DNA from: Allomyces macrogynus ATCC 38327
Taxonomy: Eukaryota > Blastocladiomycota > Blastocladiomycetes > Blastocladiales > Blastocladiaceae
Length of the DNA: 62,448 nt
Assembly (NCBI GenBank): GCA_000151295.1
Contig: GG745370.1
Location: 234,940 to 297,387, forward strand
Reading direction: 5' to 3'
A model generated the notes under the pieces. That model saw only the letters and a program-made list of their open reading frames with translations, was not told the DNA's origin and searched no databases. Below are positions 10,171 through 23,263 of this stretch, in pieces; the first letter of the stretch is position 1, and every line of letters begins with the position of its first letter. Made by a program: the position numbers and the translations under genes.

Positions 10171-11638
10171 ACACGGCTGCGACGTCTGGCACGCGCAGGC
10201 AACAGAAGCTGCCGTGCGTGCACCAGAAGTCCTGAATCTTCTGAAGGAGGTGTTCAACAGAACGAACACAATTGATTATTTACACGTGCCGCACATGCAC
10301 TGAGGTGAACGGGTTGGTCGTGCGCAGGTGGGAAGCGCAAGAAGGGGCAAGGAGGGGTGCGGGCCATGAAAGGCTTTTTGGGGGACAAAGCCAGAACCCC
10401 TGACGAAGCTGGGTTGCACAATAGACCGACCATTCTTGCAATGAGCGCTGGGCACCCAGAGTCGAAAAACAACACACAAACTTGGCAAAGCCGCTGGGCA
10501 CAATAACACCTAAACCCGGTTTTGCGGCTAGTTTTGTGCCCAGTTTCTTTGTAGGATTGGTCTATTGTGGATTGAGACATTCTGGGTGTGGTGCGGAGTG
10601 ATCATGGCCAGGATAGACCCCCTGTCATGGAGCTGATCACCATGGCTTGGCAAGCTTGGCATTGGTCTTGACAGTGTCCACACTAGAGCTGCATCGTGCC
10701 ATAAATCCAGCAACAGACAGCTGTCTGAGAAAGTGGTGGAGGCCAGTCTTGACAGAGAGTGAGACTGCCCAAAAAACACCTCGTTCTCAGAATGAGATCG
10801 CTCACTGAGCGCAATTTAACTCGCCAGGCGTGAGCAAAAGCGGCCTGGAAAGGTGATAGTCGCTCATGGGGTAAAAGAATCCCTCCAACGTTGGCGTGGC
10901 GCCATTTGAAGAGAGCATAGAGTGCGTGAGTGTCAGGCGCACGCACGCTGGGCGTTGCCAAGGCGATTGGCCAGGTGAATGAACGAGGGGCGATGGAGAG
11001 CTCTGACGTTTCAACGTAGGCCTGATCTGGGCGCAGCGTGAGAGCTGGAACGCTTGTCGGCATGGCCATTCCCACGCTGCACACGTCCGCATTAATTGAA
11101 ATGGCTGCTCGTCCCACCACCGATCTTGTTACCAGCAACAACCTGCTGCAAAACGCGCCAAGGAACCGTTTGCAACCGGTGAGATGGCCGGTCTGGCCAC
11201 GTCGCGCCAAGGTCATCGGCTGGTTGAGCGCAAGTCGGGACCGACCAAGTTTCCAAGATCGTGGAAGTGTCTCCCAAAATGGTGTTCTTTGAGCGCGCGC
11301 ATGACGCTACGAGCGCCCAAACCAGCGGCGCGACCACCCTACGTTCGCCCACCGTTGCACCGGTCTCCCTGCCTCTGAAGGCCGGGTGACGCGTCGCGAT
11401 CCTTGGACGCCCGCATCCGTGCACCCGCTCCTATCCCATTGCCGCACTCGAAAGAGCTCGATTCCTTGTTTTCCCGCGACGCCGCGTGCTCCGTGTTCTC
11501 GACGTCGAATCGCCGCTTCCTCTCCGCCCGCGCGCGCACGCGCACAACACCACGGCACCGCGATCTGCACCTGCAGCTACCCGCACGCCGAACGCCTGAT
11601 TCGACTCGTCATTCGCTGCACGCCGACACCGATCCACC
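10171..11638. other. Intergenic DNA upstream of the TmcB-like array
   Basis: About 1.47 kb. Frames here are short, Cys/Pro-rich and without the codon bias of the neighbouring genes. The last 250 bp before 11639 are C-rich on the plus strand and probably hold the promoter and leader of gene A. No transposon ends, tRNA or other structure could be supported. Confidence 0.55.
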
Positions 11639-14600
11639 ATGGCCGACGACCCTTCGCACTCCGACGGCGCCAGTGGAGGCGGCTATTTGCGCGGCAGCAG
11701 CTCGAGTAGAAGCACGCCACCGCTCCCGCCCATTGCCATCCCACCAGTCTCCGACGCGTACCCGCCCGTCCCCGACTCGGCCGCGACTATTGCGCCGCCG
11801 GCGCCGCCGCGGTCGGCCATGAAAAGCGCCAACAGCCCGCTCCTCGTCGTGCCTGACGGCGACGACGATGCTGCATCTGGTGTCGGTGGTGGCGGGATGC
11901 GGTCGCGCGTGATTTCAATTGACGCGCATTCTCATGATGGCGTCGACGGTGGTGCGGCCGCGTCGATGTGGGTCCCTCCGGCACCGCGTGGGCTGGGTGG
12001 TGCCACGACGACGCGTGGCGCGCGGAATAAGAAGAGTTTGCGCAGCGTCTTGTCGACGAATCGGGTCGAGGACGCGGTGTTTGGACTCGCGTACGTTGCG
12101 GCGGGTCGTGAGGTGGGGCGGGGTCCAACGCGATTCGGTGGACTGATTCGGTGTGGGTCGGCGTAGCTACGTGACCGTGCGCGATAACGAGTTGCCCGCG
12201 ATGGTCAATTGGATCTTGAAGGTACCGTCATTTCGTTGACTGGAAGGTCAAGTACGGATTGGCGCTGACCTCGAGTGATTGGCGAATAGACGGTCGAAGA
12301 CTTCCAGCTCCTGTCGTTTGCCCTGTCGCACCGGCTGCACCCGGACGCGCCAGACCTGGTCTACGTGATCGTCGAGCCGATCCGGCTCATCCACTCGTAC
12401 AGCGACTTTCAGACGTTCAACTCCCTCGGTACACTACGGCCCCCGCATCCTGCCCGCATTCCCCCCGAAGCTGACGATTTCACGCATAGCCCTCTTCCTC
12501 GTGTTTGCGACGCTGGCGCTTGCAAGCTACGTGACGGCCATGGTCATGCACGCGTCCAAGGTGCCGATTGCGACGCTGCGCGTGCTACGGCTCCTGTTTG
12601 CGATTGAAATGTCGGCGCTCGCGATTCCAATTGCACAGCTGCTGGTGTCGGGGCTCAACTGCAGTACCGGCACGCTGCCCGACTACAACGTCCCGTGTTT
12701 TGGGACGGCGCACTTGCCGCTGTTCATCATCGACGTGATTGGCATTCTCGTGTTTGTACCGCTGGTCTTGATTGCGGCGCTCGTGGTACGTTCAGGCTGC
12801 CGTGCTGCAATCCATTACCCGTCCACCGGACTCTGACTGTGATATGCGGCACAGTTTTTGGACACGTCACCGACATCCAGCTCGCCCGAGGCCAAGCCGC
12901 ACGGGCGCATCGACGCCAAGATTGCGGCCGCCAAAATCATTTTCGTCTTCCTCGGCTCGCTCATGCCCGACAATTCGTCCGGCAACTGGTGGTACTCGGT
13001 GCTCGTCCTCGGCGGCCTGCTGTACCTGATTCATGGCATCACCATCACGCAGCCATACTACGACCAGCGCATGACCGCGTTGCGGCTCGGGCTCATCACC
13101 GCCTCGGCTGCAGGCATGCTCGCGTCCATGATCACGTACGGGATCGGGTTCGCCAACGCCTGGCTCTACGTGTTCATTCCGTGCTCCGTCACCGGATTTA
13201 TCGCGGGGGTCGCGCTCGCACGGCTCTCGGCGCGGTACTTCTTTGAGCGCAGCGTGCGCCGCTGGCACCACGTCATGAAGGAAGAGTTTCACGCTGGCGG
13301 CGGCGGGGCCGGGTCCGAGACCGAACGGCTCGCGACGGCCGTAGCGACCCCCGAGCCGACTCGGCCACGGCGTGCCAGTTTGGCGGTGCCTGATCCGAAC
13401 TTACCACGGCGCGCGTCGGCAGTCCGGCTCGTGAGTTCGTCCGTGTACGGTGGGAGTGGTGCGGCTGGCCCCGCAGCGGGCAGCGATATGGCGGCCATGG
13501 CGCGCGAGAATGTGCTGACGCGGTTGATGGAGGGCACATCGCTCGAGGTGCTGGATGCGTGCAAGGAGAAGAAGACGGTGCACAGGGAGCGCGTATTTTC
13601 GTCGCCGTTGCAGGTCGAAGCATGTACGTCCTTCGCTCGCCGAACCGATGTATCTTTGCGTTGTCCTGGCCCTGCTCACGCTCGACTCGACCCTATCTAG
13701 GCATCCGGTTTATCCGCGAGGACCCGACGCCCAAGCAAATCTCGGTCGGCCTGCAGTTACTCGAGCGCGGGCTGATCGAATTCGACGACACGCTGCTGCT
13801 CTTCATCGCCGCCACCTACCTCGCCGCCTACTTCGGCGATGCAGGTAAGACGGCCGCCGACGAATTGATTGAGCAGATCAAACTGCGCCCGATCCCGTTT
13901 GACGAAAAGTTTTTGATTTACGCGCGCGACCGGCATGAGCACGAGTCGACCAAGATGGGCGAGGCCGGGACATCGGGCCGCGGACTGCTCGATAACGCCG
14001 AGTTTCAGAATTTGGACCGCAAGTCGAAGAAAGAGCATTTGTTGAGTTTGTACACGGTACGTGGCCGTGGCCGCGGTTGGTGGGCCTCGATGGGGCGAGG
14101 CGTGCACTCACCCGGCCCATTTCAAAACGGTGCGTAGGTGCGCGAGTTCTACGAGTGCGTGCGCAGCCAAGGCAGTCTCGTGCAGCTGTCGCACATTGTC
14201 GGCAAGCTGAGCGTGCACCGCGAGCTCGCCAACGACGCATACTCGCGACTGCTCGTCAAGTTTCCAAAGGTAAGATTAGGGTTCGCTCGAGGTGGCAAGT
14301 TCCACACTGACAATCCCCTGCCCCTCCAGTCCAAGCGCCTGCTCCGATCGTACTCGCAGTTTTTGATTGCCGTCGAGGGCAACGCGATTAAGGCGGGGCA
14401 AATCCTGGAAATCGGTGCGTTATTGGCAGCGATTTCGGCATCTCTCGAGCGCTTCACTCACTTGGCTTTGGTTTCGCTCACTTGTAGCCGAGGACGGTTC
14501 GTTGGCCCTCCACGAACCGGCCCCCCTCTCACATCCACTCACTTTCTCCCCACCCTTGACCTCCAGGCGATGCTGAGGACTCATATGACCACGACTTGCA

Positions 14601-17207
14601 AACGGACACGCCGCCGCCCGCGGCCATCGACCGCGACGATCCGAGTAGCGAGGCGTCATTGCGCGAGGCCCCCAATCTCGGTCAAGTGCCGATTCTCGGT
14701 CCAGGGCTCGAGCCCATGATCACGGCTGGCGCTGTCGTCGACTCGTCGCGCACGACGTTCCCGGCCTCGCACGATCTGTTTTTTGGGCCTGAAAAGCCCA
14801 TGACCAAGCCCGAAAAGCCAATCGCGGCCCCACCGTCCCCGTCGCCGCGCGTGACGATGAGCACACCGCACCAGCCGATGCCGTATACGACGGGGTCACA
14901 GACGTCGGGTGCGTTTCCTCACTCACCTTTGCGTGTTCAGTGGTCCTTCCTCACTTACAACACCCCGTTCCATAGGCGCGTCCATGACCAAGCAGCAGCG
15001 GCTGCAACTCGAGCACCGGCGCATGCTCAACTCCCGCGTCACCCGCCCGCTGCAGCAAGGCGTGCCCATGTCGGCCATCGGTCTCGTCTACCTGGCCGCC
15101 CTCTCGGCCGGGTTCGTCACGTGCATCACTTACTTTGCGGCCACCCAGTCCGTCGTCACCTACAATTTTTACTGGGCCAAGCTCTCGCGGCAGTACGCGA
15201 TGAACGCGATCGACGCCATCCACCGGCTCCTCTACACGTCGTGGTTTGCTCGAATTTCGACTTACACGACGCGCATGACGACCGATTACGCGACTGCGCG
15301 GTCCTCGCTGATCACGAATTGGGGCAACCTGACAGCCAATGTGATCCCGTTCTTGGCCAACGACCAGGCGGATGTGTCGACGGCAGCCGCGAGTTTGACG
15401 TATCGCGCGTATACAGTCGTCAATTCGACGTTCCCGGACCTGTACGACTACCAGCCGCGCACGTTGACGACGCTCGACATGGTCCAGGCGCTCGGGACGG
15501 CGGGGGGTGTCGCGCTTGGGTACCCGACGGTCGGCGGACTGACGGTGAACGTGGTGGCGAATACGCCGAGCGTGCGGTTTATTTTTGGTATGGCTGTTGA
15601 CTTGTCTGTTCTCAGCCACGTGGGAGGTTCGCTGACCCGGTGACGCAAGACAATTTTTGGACGGTCTTGAACGTGCTCTATGCGTTGCCGCAGCGCGGCA
15701 TCGACGCGTTCAAGACGATCACGCAGAGTAATAACGTGCAGTCGCTGGCGATCATGACGGTCGCGCTCGTGTCGTTGTTCGCGCTCGGATTGTTCATCTT
15801 TGTCAAGGTCCGCGCCACTCTCCTCTCCACCGCCTTCCGTGACTCCCTGCTCACCCGCTCCCCTTCCCGATGTCTAGCCACTCAAGGGCTACTCGGACCT
15901 CGAATCGCGCATTCTCTCGCTCATGCGCGGTATGAGCAAGCGGTCGGCCGTCCAAATTGTGACCGCCGTCGAAGAAGAGATCGAGGCGTTCAAGGAAGTG
16001 ACGGATTTCGGCGACGCCGACATGTCCGAGTTTGATGCGCAGCAGTCGCGCGTCATGGCGTCTGGTAGCGACGAGACGCGGCACACGAGTTCCAAGAAAC
16101 GTCTGACCCGGATCTTGGTGCTCGCCATCTTGGCATTGGGCGGGTTGACGGCCGGCATGTTTGCAACAGCTTTCCAGTACGTCGCTCGTGCGGCCGCAAA
16201 AGGGGCGTGTATGTGGACGTCAACTCACCCACGGTTGGTCGGGCGTAGGACTGTGTCGGCGACGAACATGATGACGCTGATGACCAAGTCGATTGAGCGA
16301 CGGCACAACGTGCAAGTCGTGCAACTATTGATTCGGCAAATGATCTTCCCGGATTCGAGCTTGATCAGCAGCGGTACGCCCTTCTACGGTCTCCTGCTTC
16401 TCCCCCTCGCGCGCGCGCGCACGCTGACGAGACTGACCCCCGCGGCGCCGTGCGTAGAGGACAATGTGCAGTACCTGCGCAGCGTGATTGACGATTTCAC
16501 GCGCCTGCACAAGGCAATCGTCGCGGACCCGACGGGCCTGTCGGCGCTGCTGCCGCAGTTCACGACGTATTTGCCCAACGCGACCACGTCGGTGACCAAT
16601 GCGATTAGCAATACGGCGACCGCCGGGACTACGATTGCGCTCAACCCGCTGATCGATTCGTACCTGGATCTGGCGACACAGTTTGTGAATTTGGCGGCGC
16701 CCGCGTGCCTGCTGACGTCCGGCACGGTCGGTGCGTAGCTGCCTCGAGTGTGCGCGAGGGCGGGAGGGCGGGAGGGCGGAATGGCGGGTGGGCCGTGACT
16801 GAACCCCTGATTGCATTTACATAGATCCCGTCACGGTGCAGACGTCGGCGGGCCCGATCACCGTGCAACTGCCCTCCCCGCTGCACCCAATGTGGGTGCA
16901 ACTGCAGGCGCTAACGTCCACGATTCGCACGCAACTGACGGCGCTCGACACGACGATCGGGAACTTGGTGCTCGCGCAGGTGCAGCAGGCGACGACGGCG
17001 TGTATCCTGGTCTATGCCGTGGCACTGATTGGCGTGATCGCGCTGGCCATGGGTGTGCACATGGTCGCGTTCCGCCGCATGCGCAATAAGGCACGCACCG
17101 TCATTGCGCTGCTGTTCCTCGTGCCGGCGCCGGTGCTGAAAGAGCACGCGGATTTGGCGGCGCTGATCGAGTCGGGCGGGATGTCGCTGCGCGGCGACGG
17201 GGACTGA
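11639..17207 (+). CDS. TmcB-like giant membrane protein, copy A (15 exons)
   Basis: Exons: 11639-12090, 12167-12221, 12290-12428, 12490-12785, 12855-13623, 13701-14056, 14138-14269, 14330-14414, 14567-14908, 14976-15587, 15650-15807, 15878-16176, 16249-16373, 16458-16730, 16825-17207; 1491 residues, all phases close. Order: disordered Ser/Ala/Pro head (1-130), conserved LRSVL...DNELPAMVNWILK, a block of about six membrane helices (215-430), linker, TPR region of TmcB/TmcC type (about 571-761; LLERGLIEFDDTLLLFIAAT), disordered segment ending GSQTSG, a helix after about 890 (AIGLVYLAALSAGFVTCI), a likely extracytosolic domain, two further helices near 1120 and 1220, and a last helix (ILVYAVALIGVIALAMGV). 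Copy A is the most divergent. It alone has the intron at 12091-12166, and it shares with copy B the intron before DNFW. Function unknown; a signalling or sensory membrane protein is inference. Confidence 0.85.
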
Positions 17208-17636
17208 GGAGGAGGGACGCGGGTGGAGAGGACTGAAGGCGTGATGGTAATGGGACTTTGATGCTTTGAGAGTCGAGACGAGAGGAACCGCGCGCGATCA
17301 AAAGACGCAAAGGCCCGGCGCAATCACAGGCGTCGATGCGCGGTCACCTGTTGCATGCTCCGTGTGGCCGCCATCGCCATCGAAGTGCTGTCCCTCCCCA
17401 ACGCCACGGACCTTTGGCCGAACGATCTGTCCGCCGCTGCCCAGCCCACCACGACGTGCCACTGCCCGCACTTGCACGCAACCGGGGCCCCGAACGACAC
17501 GAAGAACCCGGACCGCGCGTGATCCGCAATCCGCGAACCACCGCGCTCGGCCCCTTGTTACCAGCAACGAGCCCCCTCGAACGCGCACATCCGCAGTCCG
17601 CACCTTCCGCCCCCACCCCGTTCACTATCCACCAAG
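17208..17636. other. Spacer between array copies A and B
   Basis: 429 bp holding the 3' end of A and the promoter and leader of B. C-rich on the plus strand toward 17636. No gene or repeat seen. Confidence 0.6.
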
Positions 17637-20600
17637 ATGATGCCCATCCAGTCGCTCAGCGTCGATTCGGACGTCCCCGACTCGCCCACGCCAGGGCCCG
17701 CCGCAACAACGACCGACGCGGCCACCAATCGCCAGCTGCCGCTGCCCGTCCCGACTTTCACGGCCGGCCGGCCCTCCCAAAGTACTCCGTCCGTCGCCGG
17801 CGCCGACCCACGCGCGCCGCGCGCGTTCGCCGCGTCGGCCGGCCACCTGCTGCACCCGTATGCCGATACGGCCCCGCGCCCGCCACGAATCATCAGTATC
17901 GACAGCCACGCCGTGCCCGGTGGGGAATCGGCGCGTACGTCGGCGGTATTGGACGAGCCGGCGCGCGCGCGGTCGCCGTCGGTCGGCCGGACCGCGCGGC
18001 CGTTACCGAGCTCGGTGTCGGGGATCTTGGCAGCCGCGGCGGTCGGTCAGCAGCAGCAGCCGGGCGACGGCGGGACGCAGCAGCGCAGAGCCGCCGGTGG
18101 AGGGACGGGTGTTCGGCCGAGTCCCGGTGGGAAGGCGTCGGCGAGCCGCGCGAAAAAGAGTTTGCGTAGCGTGTTGCCGACGAATTTGTGGGAGGACGCG
18201 CTGTTCAGTCTGGCGTATGTGACAGTGACGGATAACGAGTTGCCGCCGACGGTGAGCTGGCTGCTCAAAGTATGTTCGTGGGTGTGTGAATGGAAGGGTG
18301 GGGGACGGGGCTAACAGTTGGATTGCGAATAGGCCGTCGAGGATTTGCAGCTGCTGTCGTTTGCGCTCACGTTGCGACTGCACCACGACGTGCCCGAGAT
18401 CGCGCTTGCGATTGTCGAGCCGATTCGGCTGGTTCACGACTATGCCGGGTTCCAGGTGATCAATGCAATTGGTGCCCATTTCTCCCATTTCTTTCGTTCA
18501 AGATTTGTCGAAGAGGCCATTGACCACTCTCTCCACCCTCCATAGCCCTCGTCCTCGTCCTGCTCACCGTCGTCCTCGCACTGCTCGTCGCCGCCAAAGT
18601 TGCGCGGTCGTCCAAGGTGCCCATTTCGGCACTGCGATTGCTGCGGTTCCTGTTCACGATCGAAATGTCGGCGTTGTCGATCCCGATCGCGCAACTCTTG
18701 CTCGCTGGGCTCAATTGCGGGTCCGGGACGGTCTCGCACTACGACGAGGCCTGTTTCGGGTCAAAGCACCTGCCGCTGTTTGTCATGGACGTGGTTGGCA
18801 TCGCCGTGTTTGCACCGCTGATGCTTGTCGCGTCGCTCGTGGTACGTTCTCCATCCCTCGTTTCGCGTCCTTATATTTTTGAGGCCCGGACTGACAGCTC
18901 GCGTCTCCGTCGATGGTAGTTTCTCGAAACCTCGCCGACCTCGCTCAGCCCCGACGCGAAACCGCACGGCCGCGTTGACTTCATCATCGTCGCGGCCCGC
19001 CTTCTCTTCGTAGCCCTCTACACGTTCATCCCGGAAACCCCAACGGGCAACTGGATCTACGCGTCGCTCGTGATCGCGGGCCTGCTCTATCTCGTCCGCG
19101 CCATCACGCTCACCCAGCCCTGGTACCACTCGCGCATGACGGCGATGCGGCTCGGGTTCATGACCGCGGCCACGACCTCCATGATCCTGTCGATGGTCGC
19201 GTACGCGACCGGCGCGACCGACGCGTGGCTGACCATGTTCGTGCCCTCGGCGGTCGCCGGGTTCGCGGCCGGAATGGGGTTGGCGAGGTGGTCAGCGCGG
19301 TGGATGTTTGCAACTCACGTGCGCCGGTGGCACAGGGTGAGTAAAGTCGAGCACCAGATGACCGCCGACGAGGAGCCCGTGCCGCCACCGGTGGTCGCGG
19401 CGGGCAAGCAACAGCAGCAGGCGCGCCGAATCGTGGCCTTGAGCCAGATGGGGCTGGGGCCACAGGGGGTATTGCGGTCGGCGCCCGCGTCGCCGACGTC
19501 CCCCGCGGCGGGCGCAGACGCGAACGGCGCGGCGATTGCTGGGTGGGTCGCGGCGGTCGCCGACGCGAATGCGCTGCCCCGGCTCATGGAAAAGACGTCA
19601 ATGGAGGTGTTGAATGAGGTGCAGGCGAAAAAGGAGGCCGTGCGCGATCGCGTGTTTGAGTCCCCCCTGCAGGTTGAGGCGTGTACGTCCCGACTGCGTT
19701 TGTGTGAAGGGGGGGGGGGGGGGTGGTCGGATGCTCACGGATCATGGATGCTCGATGATAGGTATCCGGTTCATTCGCGAGAACCCGACCCCGAACCAAA
19801 TCACCGTCGGCCTGCAATTGCTCGAACGCGGCCTGATCGAATTCGACGACACGCTCCTGCTCTTCATTGCCGCCACCTACCTCGCCGCGTATTTCGGCGA
19901 CGCGGGCAAGACGGCCGCCGACGAACTGATTGAGCAGATCAAGGCGCGGCCGATCCGGTTCGACGAGAAATTCTTGATCTACGCCAAGGAAAGGCAAGAG
20001 CGCGAGGACGACAAGTTGGGCGAGTACGGCGCGCAAGGGCGCGGGTTGTTGGAGAGCGCCGAGTTCCAGAATATGGACCGCAAGTCGAAAGTCGCGCACT
20101 TGTTGAGTTTGTACGCGGTACGTTGGTTCGGTGTTCGTCTTGCCGTGCGCTGAGGCTAATTTCCGAATTGGCGTGCTGCTGTTTAGATGCGCGAGCTCTT
20201 CGAGACAGTGCGCACGCACGGGTCGCTCGTGCAGCTGAGCAATGCGCTGACCAAGCTCACGATTCATCGCACGGTTGCGAGCGAGACGTATGCGAGGCTG
20301 TTGATCAAGTTCCCAAAGGTGCGATTCGCGATTGTGGTCGCGTCGACTGTGTCGACTGACGCTCGCTGCTTCTGGATTTAGTCGAAGAGTGTGCTCAGGT
20401 CGTACGCGCAGTTCTTGATCTCGGTCGACGGGAACCAGGTCAAGGCGACGCAGTTGCTAGCGCTCGGTATGTACATCCTCCTGGCTTCGTCCGTTCAATT
20501 TCTCGAGAACACACGACTCACATGCAGATCCCGCTTGCTCATAGTCGACGACGGTTCGTGCCCGCCCGACATGGGCTACCCTCCTCTGGCCCCACCAACT

Positions 20601-23263
20601 CACGCTCTGCACCCAACGGCTAGCCGAGGGCGACGACTTCACCACCGAGCCCGAAATCACCTTCGCCCCGCTCTCCCCCAACGGGTCGATGCTCTACGAC
20701 CCACTCGCCGCCGCTGCCCCCAGCAGGGACGGGTCGTTCTCACAAGTCGCCGCCGCCGATGCGCAGGTGCGGCCGCCGCGCCGCGTGCCATCACCCTTGG
20801 CCGCGAACGGTGACAGCGTCGCTGCGAGCCGCGCCACGTTCCATGCGTCGACCAAGGCGAGTCTCGTGGACATGACGGAAGCGGCGCGGAAACCGACCAG
20901 CCCGGTGGGGGGCCGCGCGGGGCAGGGGATGGGGCCGAACGCGACGGGGTCGCAGACGTCGGGTACGTCCCTTCGTTAGCGTGGAAAGGTGGTGCCAGGA
21001 GACTGACCCGATGTGGGCCTTAGGCACGTCCGTGACCCGCGAACAGCGGCAGCAACTCGAGAGTCGCCGCCAGTTGATCGCGCGCGTGACACGCCCGCTC
21101 AAGCAACTGCCCGCGATCCTGGTCATTGGCGGCATCTATCTCATCGCGCTGATCGCCGGGTTTGTCGTGTGCGTGACCTTTTTCGGCCGTACGCGGTCGG
21201 TCATGCTGACCGATTTCGCGCTCGCCAAGCAGTCGCGGCGGTACATCATCACGGTCATGGACTCGATCCAGCGGATTCTCACGGCCAACTGGTACGTGAC
21301 GTGGCCCGACTACACGAGCGCGATGACGGCCGAGTTTGCGTCCGCTTTCGCGGCGCTCAAGACGGCCTGGGCGAGGGTCACGGACGTGGCGCTGCCGTTC
21401 TTGGGGAACGATCCGACCGCGCAGACGAGTGGTGGCGCGACGTTGTATCGGGTCGCGGTGGTCGTGAAGACGACGATTCCGGAAGTCGTCGATTACGAGC
21501 CGGGCACTTTGGCGCTGCTCGAACTCGTGCAAAGTATCGCGAGCGCGGGCGCCGCGGCATTGCAGTTACCGGCGTTGGGCGGACTGACGTTTGCGCGCGT
21601 GCAGAGCAGCGAGGCGATCAAGTTTGTCTGTACGTAACGTAAGGAGGGTAGCCTGGTTGCGCCACGCATGTGCCGAGACTGATCGGGTCCTTGTTTTTCC
21701 CCTGGAAGTTGACAATTTTTGGGTGCTCCTCACGGCCGTGAACCAGTTACCGCTCAAGGGGATCGCTGCGTACGACGCGTTGACGACGGCGAGCAACGCG
21801 CAGTTGATTGTTACGCTCGTGGTCGCCGTCTTGGCTCTCGTGGCGCTCGGCGTGTTCTTGTTCGTGCAGGTACGACCATGCCTCGCACTGAGATCAATTG
21901 ATTGCGCGGTGCTGCGATCCCGGATCCCGTACTGACTCTGCGCTCACTTGCTCCCATAGCCGCTGCGCGGATACTTTGACGTCGAAACCAAGATTCTCGC
22001 GCAGATTCGCAAACTGCCGAAACGCGCGGCCATGGAACTCGTGACCACGACCGAGGAGGAGATCGAGGCGTTTCGTGAATTCACGAGTCTGGAGGACGTC
22101 GTTGACGTGGAACTGGCCAGCCAGACGCGGGTCGCGCCCGCCGCGAGGGATGAGGAGCACCAGGCCGGCGAGAAGATGCGCGTCGCGCGATTGATTGTGG
22201 TGGCGCTTGTCGCGGTCGCGGCGTTGACGATGGGCATGTTTGGGGTCGCGTTCCAGTACGTGTTGTTTATTCTTGCCGTTCGGATGGGAGTTTTCGCGAG
22301 AACTGACGGTTTGGGCTTGATTTTCCCAGAACGCAGAACGTGACAGTGCTGATGCGGCTCATGACGCAGTCGGTCGAGCGGCGGTTCTTTATCCAGGTCA
22401 ACCAAATGCTCACGCGGCAGCTGATCGTGCCTGACCAGTCGCTGATCCGCAACGGTACACCGCGCACTTGACCCTGCCCCCGCCGTACGATGCGCACCAC
22501 TGACCCTCCCTCTCCTTAGGCGACAACCTGCGCACGCTGCGCTCCAACCTCTACGATTTCCGGCAACTGCACGCGAAACTCACGTCCGACAACAACGGTC
22601 TCTCGACACTGTTCCCGCAGTACACGCTCTACCTGGCCAACTCGGCCACCGTCACGGCGGGCACCGACTATGCGGCGACGGTCGCGCTCGACGCTGGACT
22701 CGCGGCTTACATTGACGACGCGAGCCGGCTCATCACAGCCATAAACCCGAGCGTGTCGCTGATGACCGGCGCGTCGCTTGGTACGTTGCTGCGCGGTTCC
22801 CCTCACATCTCTCCTCTCATCCCCCAAGACTCATACTGACGTCCTCCCCGGGATCCAATCAGGTACGCAAACGATCCTGACGTCCGTCGGCAACGTGACC
22901 GTGACCCCGCCGGCTCCCGACACTCCTGCGTGGGTCGCCCTGCAGGCGCGCGGTGACCGGCTCAACCTGCAACTGAACGCTCTCGATACCGTGCTTGGCG
23001 ACCAGGTGCTCGCCAACGTGAACGTCGCGCTGACCGGATGTATCTTGGTGTTTACCGCCACGATCATTGCGGCCGTCGCGCTCGCGACGCACGTGCAAGT
23101 GGTGGTGTTTCGCCGATTGCGCGAAAAGGCACGCGCGCTGGTCGCGGTCCTGTTCTTGATGCCGCAGAGTGTGACAAAAGATGCGCCGGAGTTGGCGGCA
23201 TTGGTCAAGTCGGGCGGGCTCACGCTGCAGCAGGCGGCGGAGGTGGGGGGTGGAGGTGCGTAA
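17637..23263 (+). CDS. TmcB-like giant membrane protein, copy B (14 exons)
   Basis: Exons: 17637-18269, 18333-18471, 18546-18841, 18920-19682, 19762-20117, 20187-20318, 20382-20466, 20624-20962, 21024-21629, 21709-21869, 21960-22255, 22330-22454, 22520-22780, 22863-23263; 1530 residues. The frame starts with two ATGs in a row (17637, 17640). Layout as in copy A: disordered head, LRSVLPTNLWEDALFSLAY at the end of exon 1, membrane block about 258-480, TPR region about 611-801, tail ending ATGSQTSG, a helix near 935-960 (LVIGGIYLIALIAGFVVCV), an extracytosolic-looking domain, helices near 1150 and 1255, and a last helix near 1450. The TPR exon (19762-20117) is nearly identical in protein to those of C and D. 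Intron 19683-19761 contains a 15-nt G-run. The intron at 21630-21708 is shared with A but absent from C and D. Confidence 0.87.
19709..19723 (+). repeat. 15-nt poly-G run in an intron of copy B
   Basis: Uninterrupted G-run about 25 nt into intron 19683-19761. The other three copies have no such run at this intron. It may be length-variable, and a quadruplex could form. Confidence 0.9.

Noticed and set aside
10254..10580. 108-codon minus-strand frame, Cys/Pro-rich
   Set aside because: No codon bias, no family resemblance and no splice partner; treated as chance.
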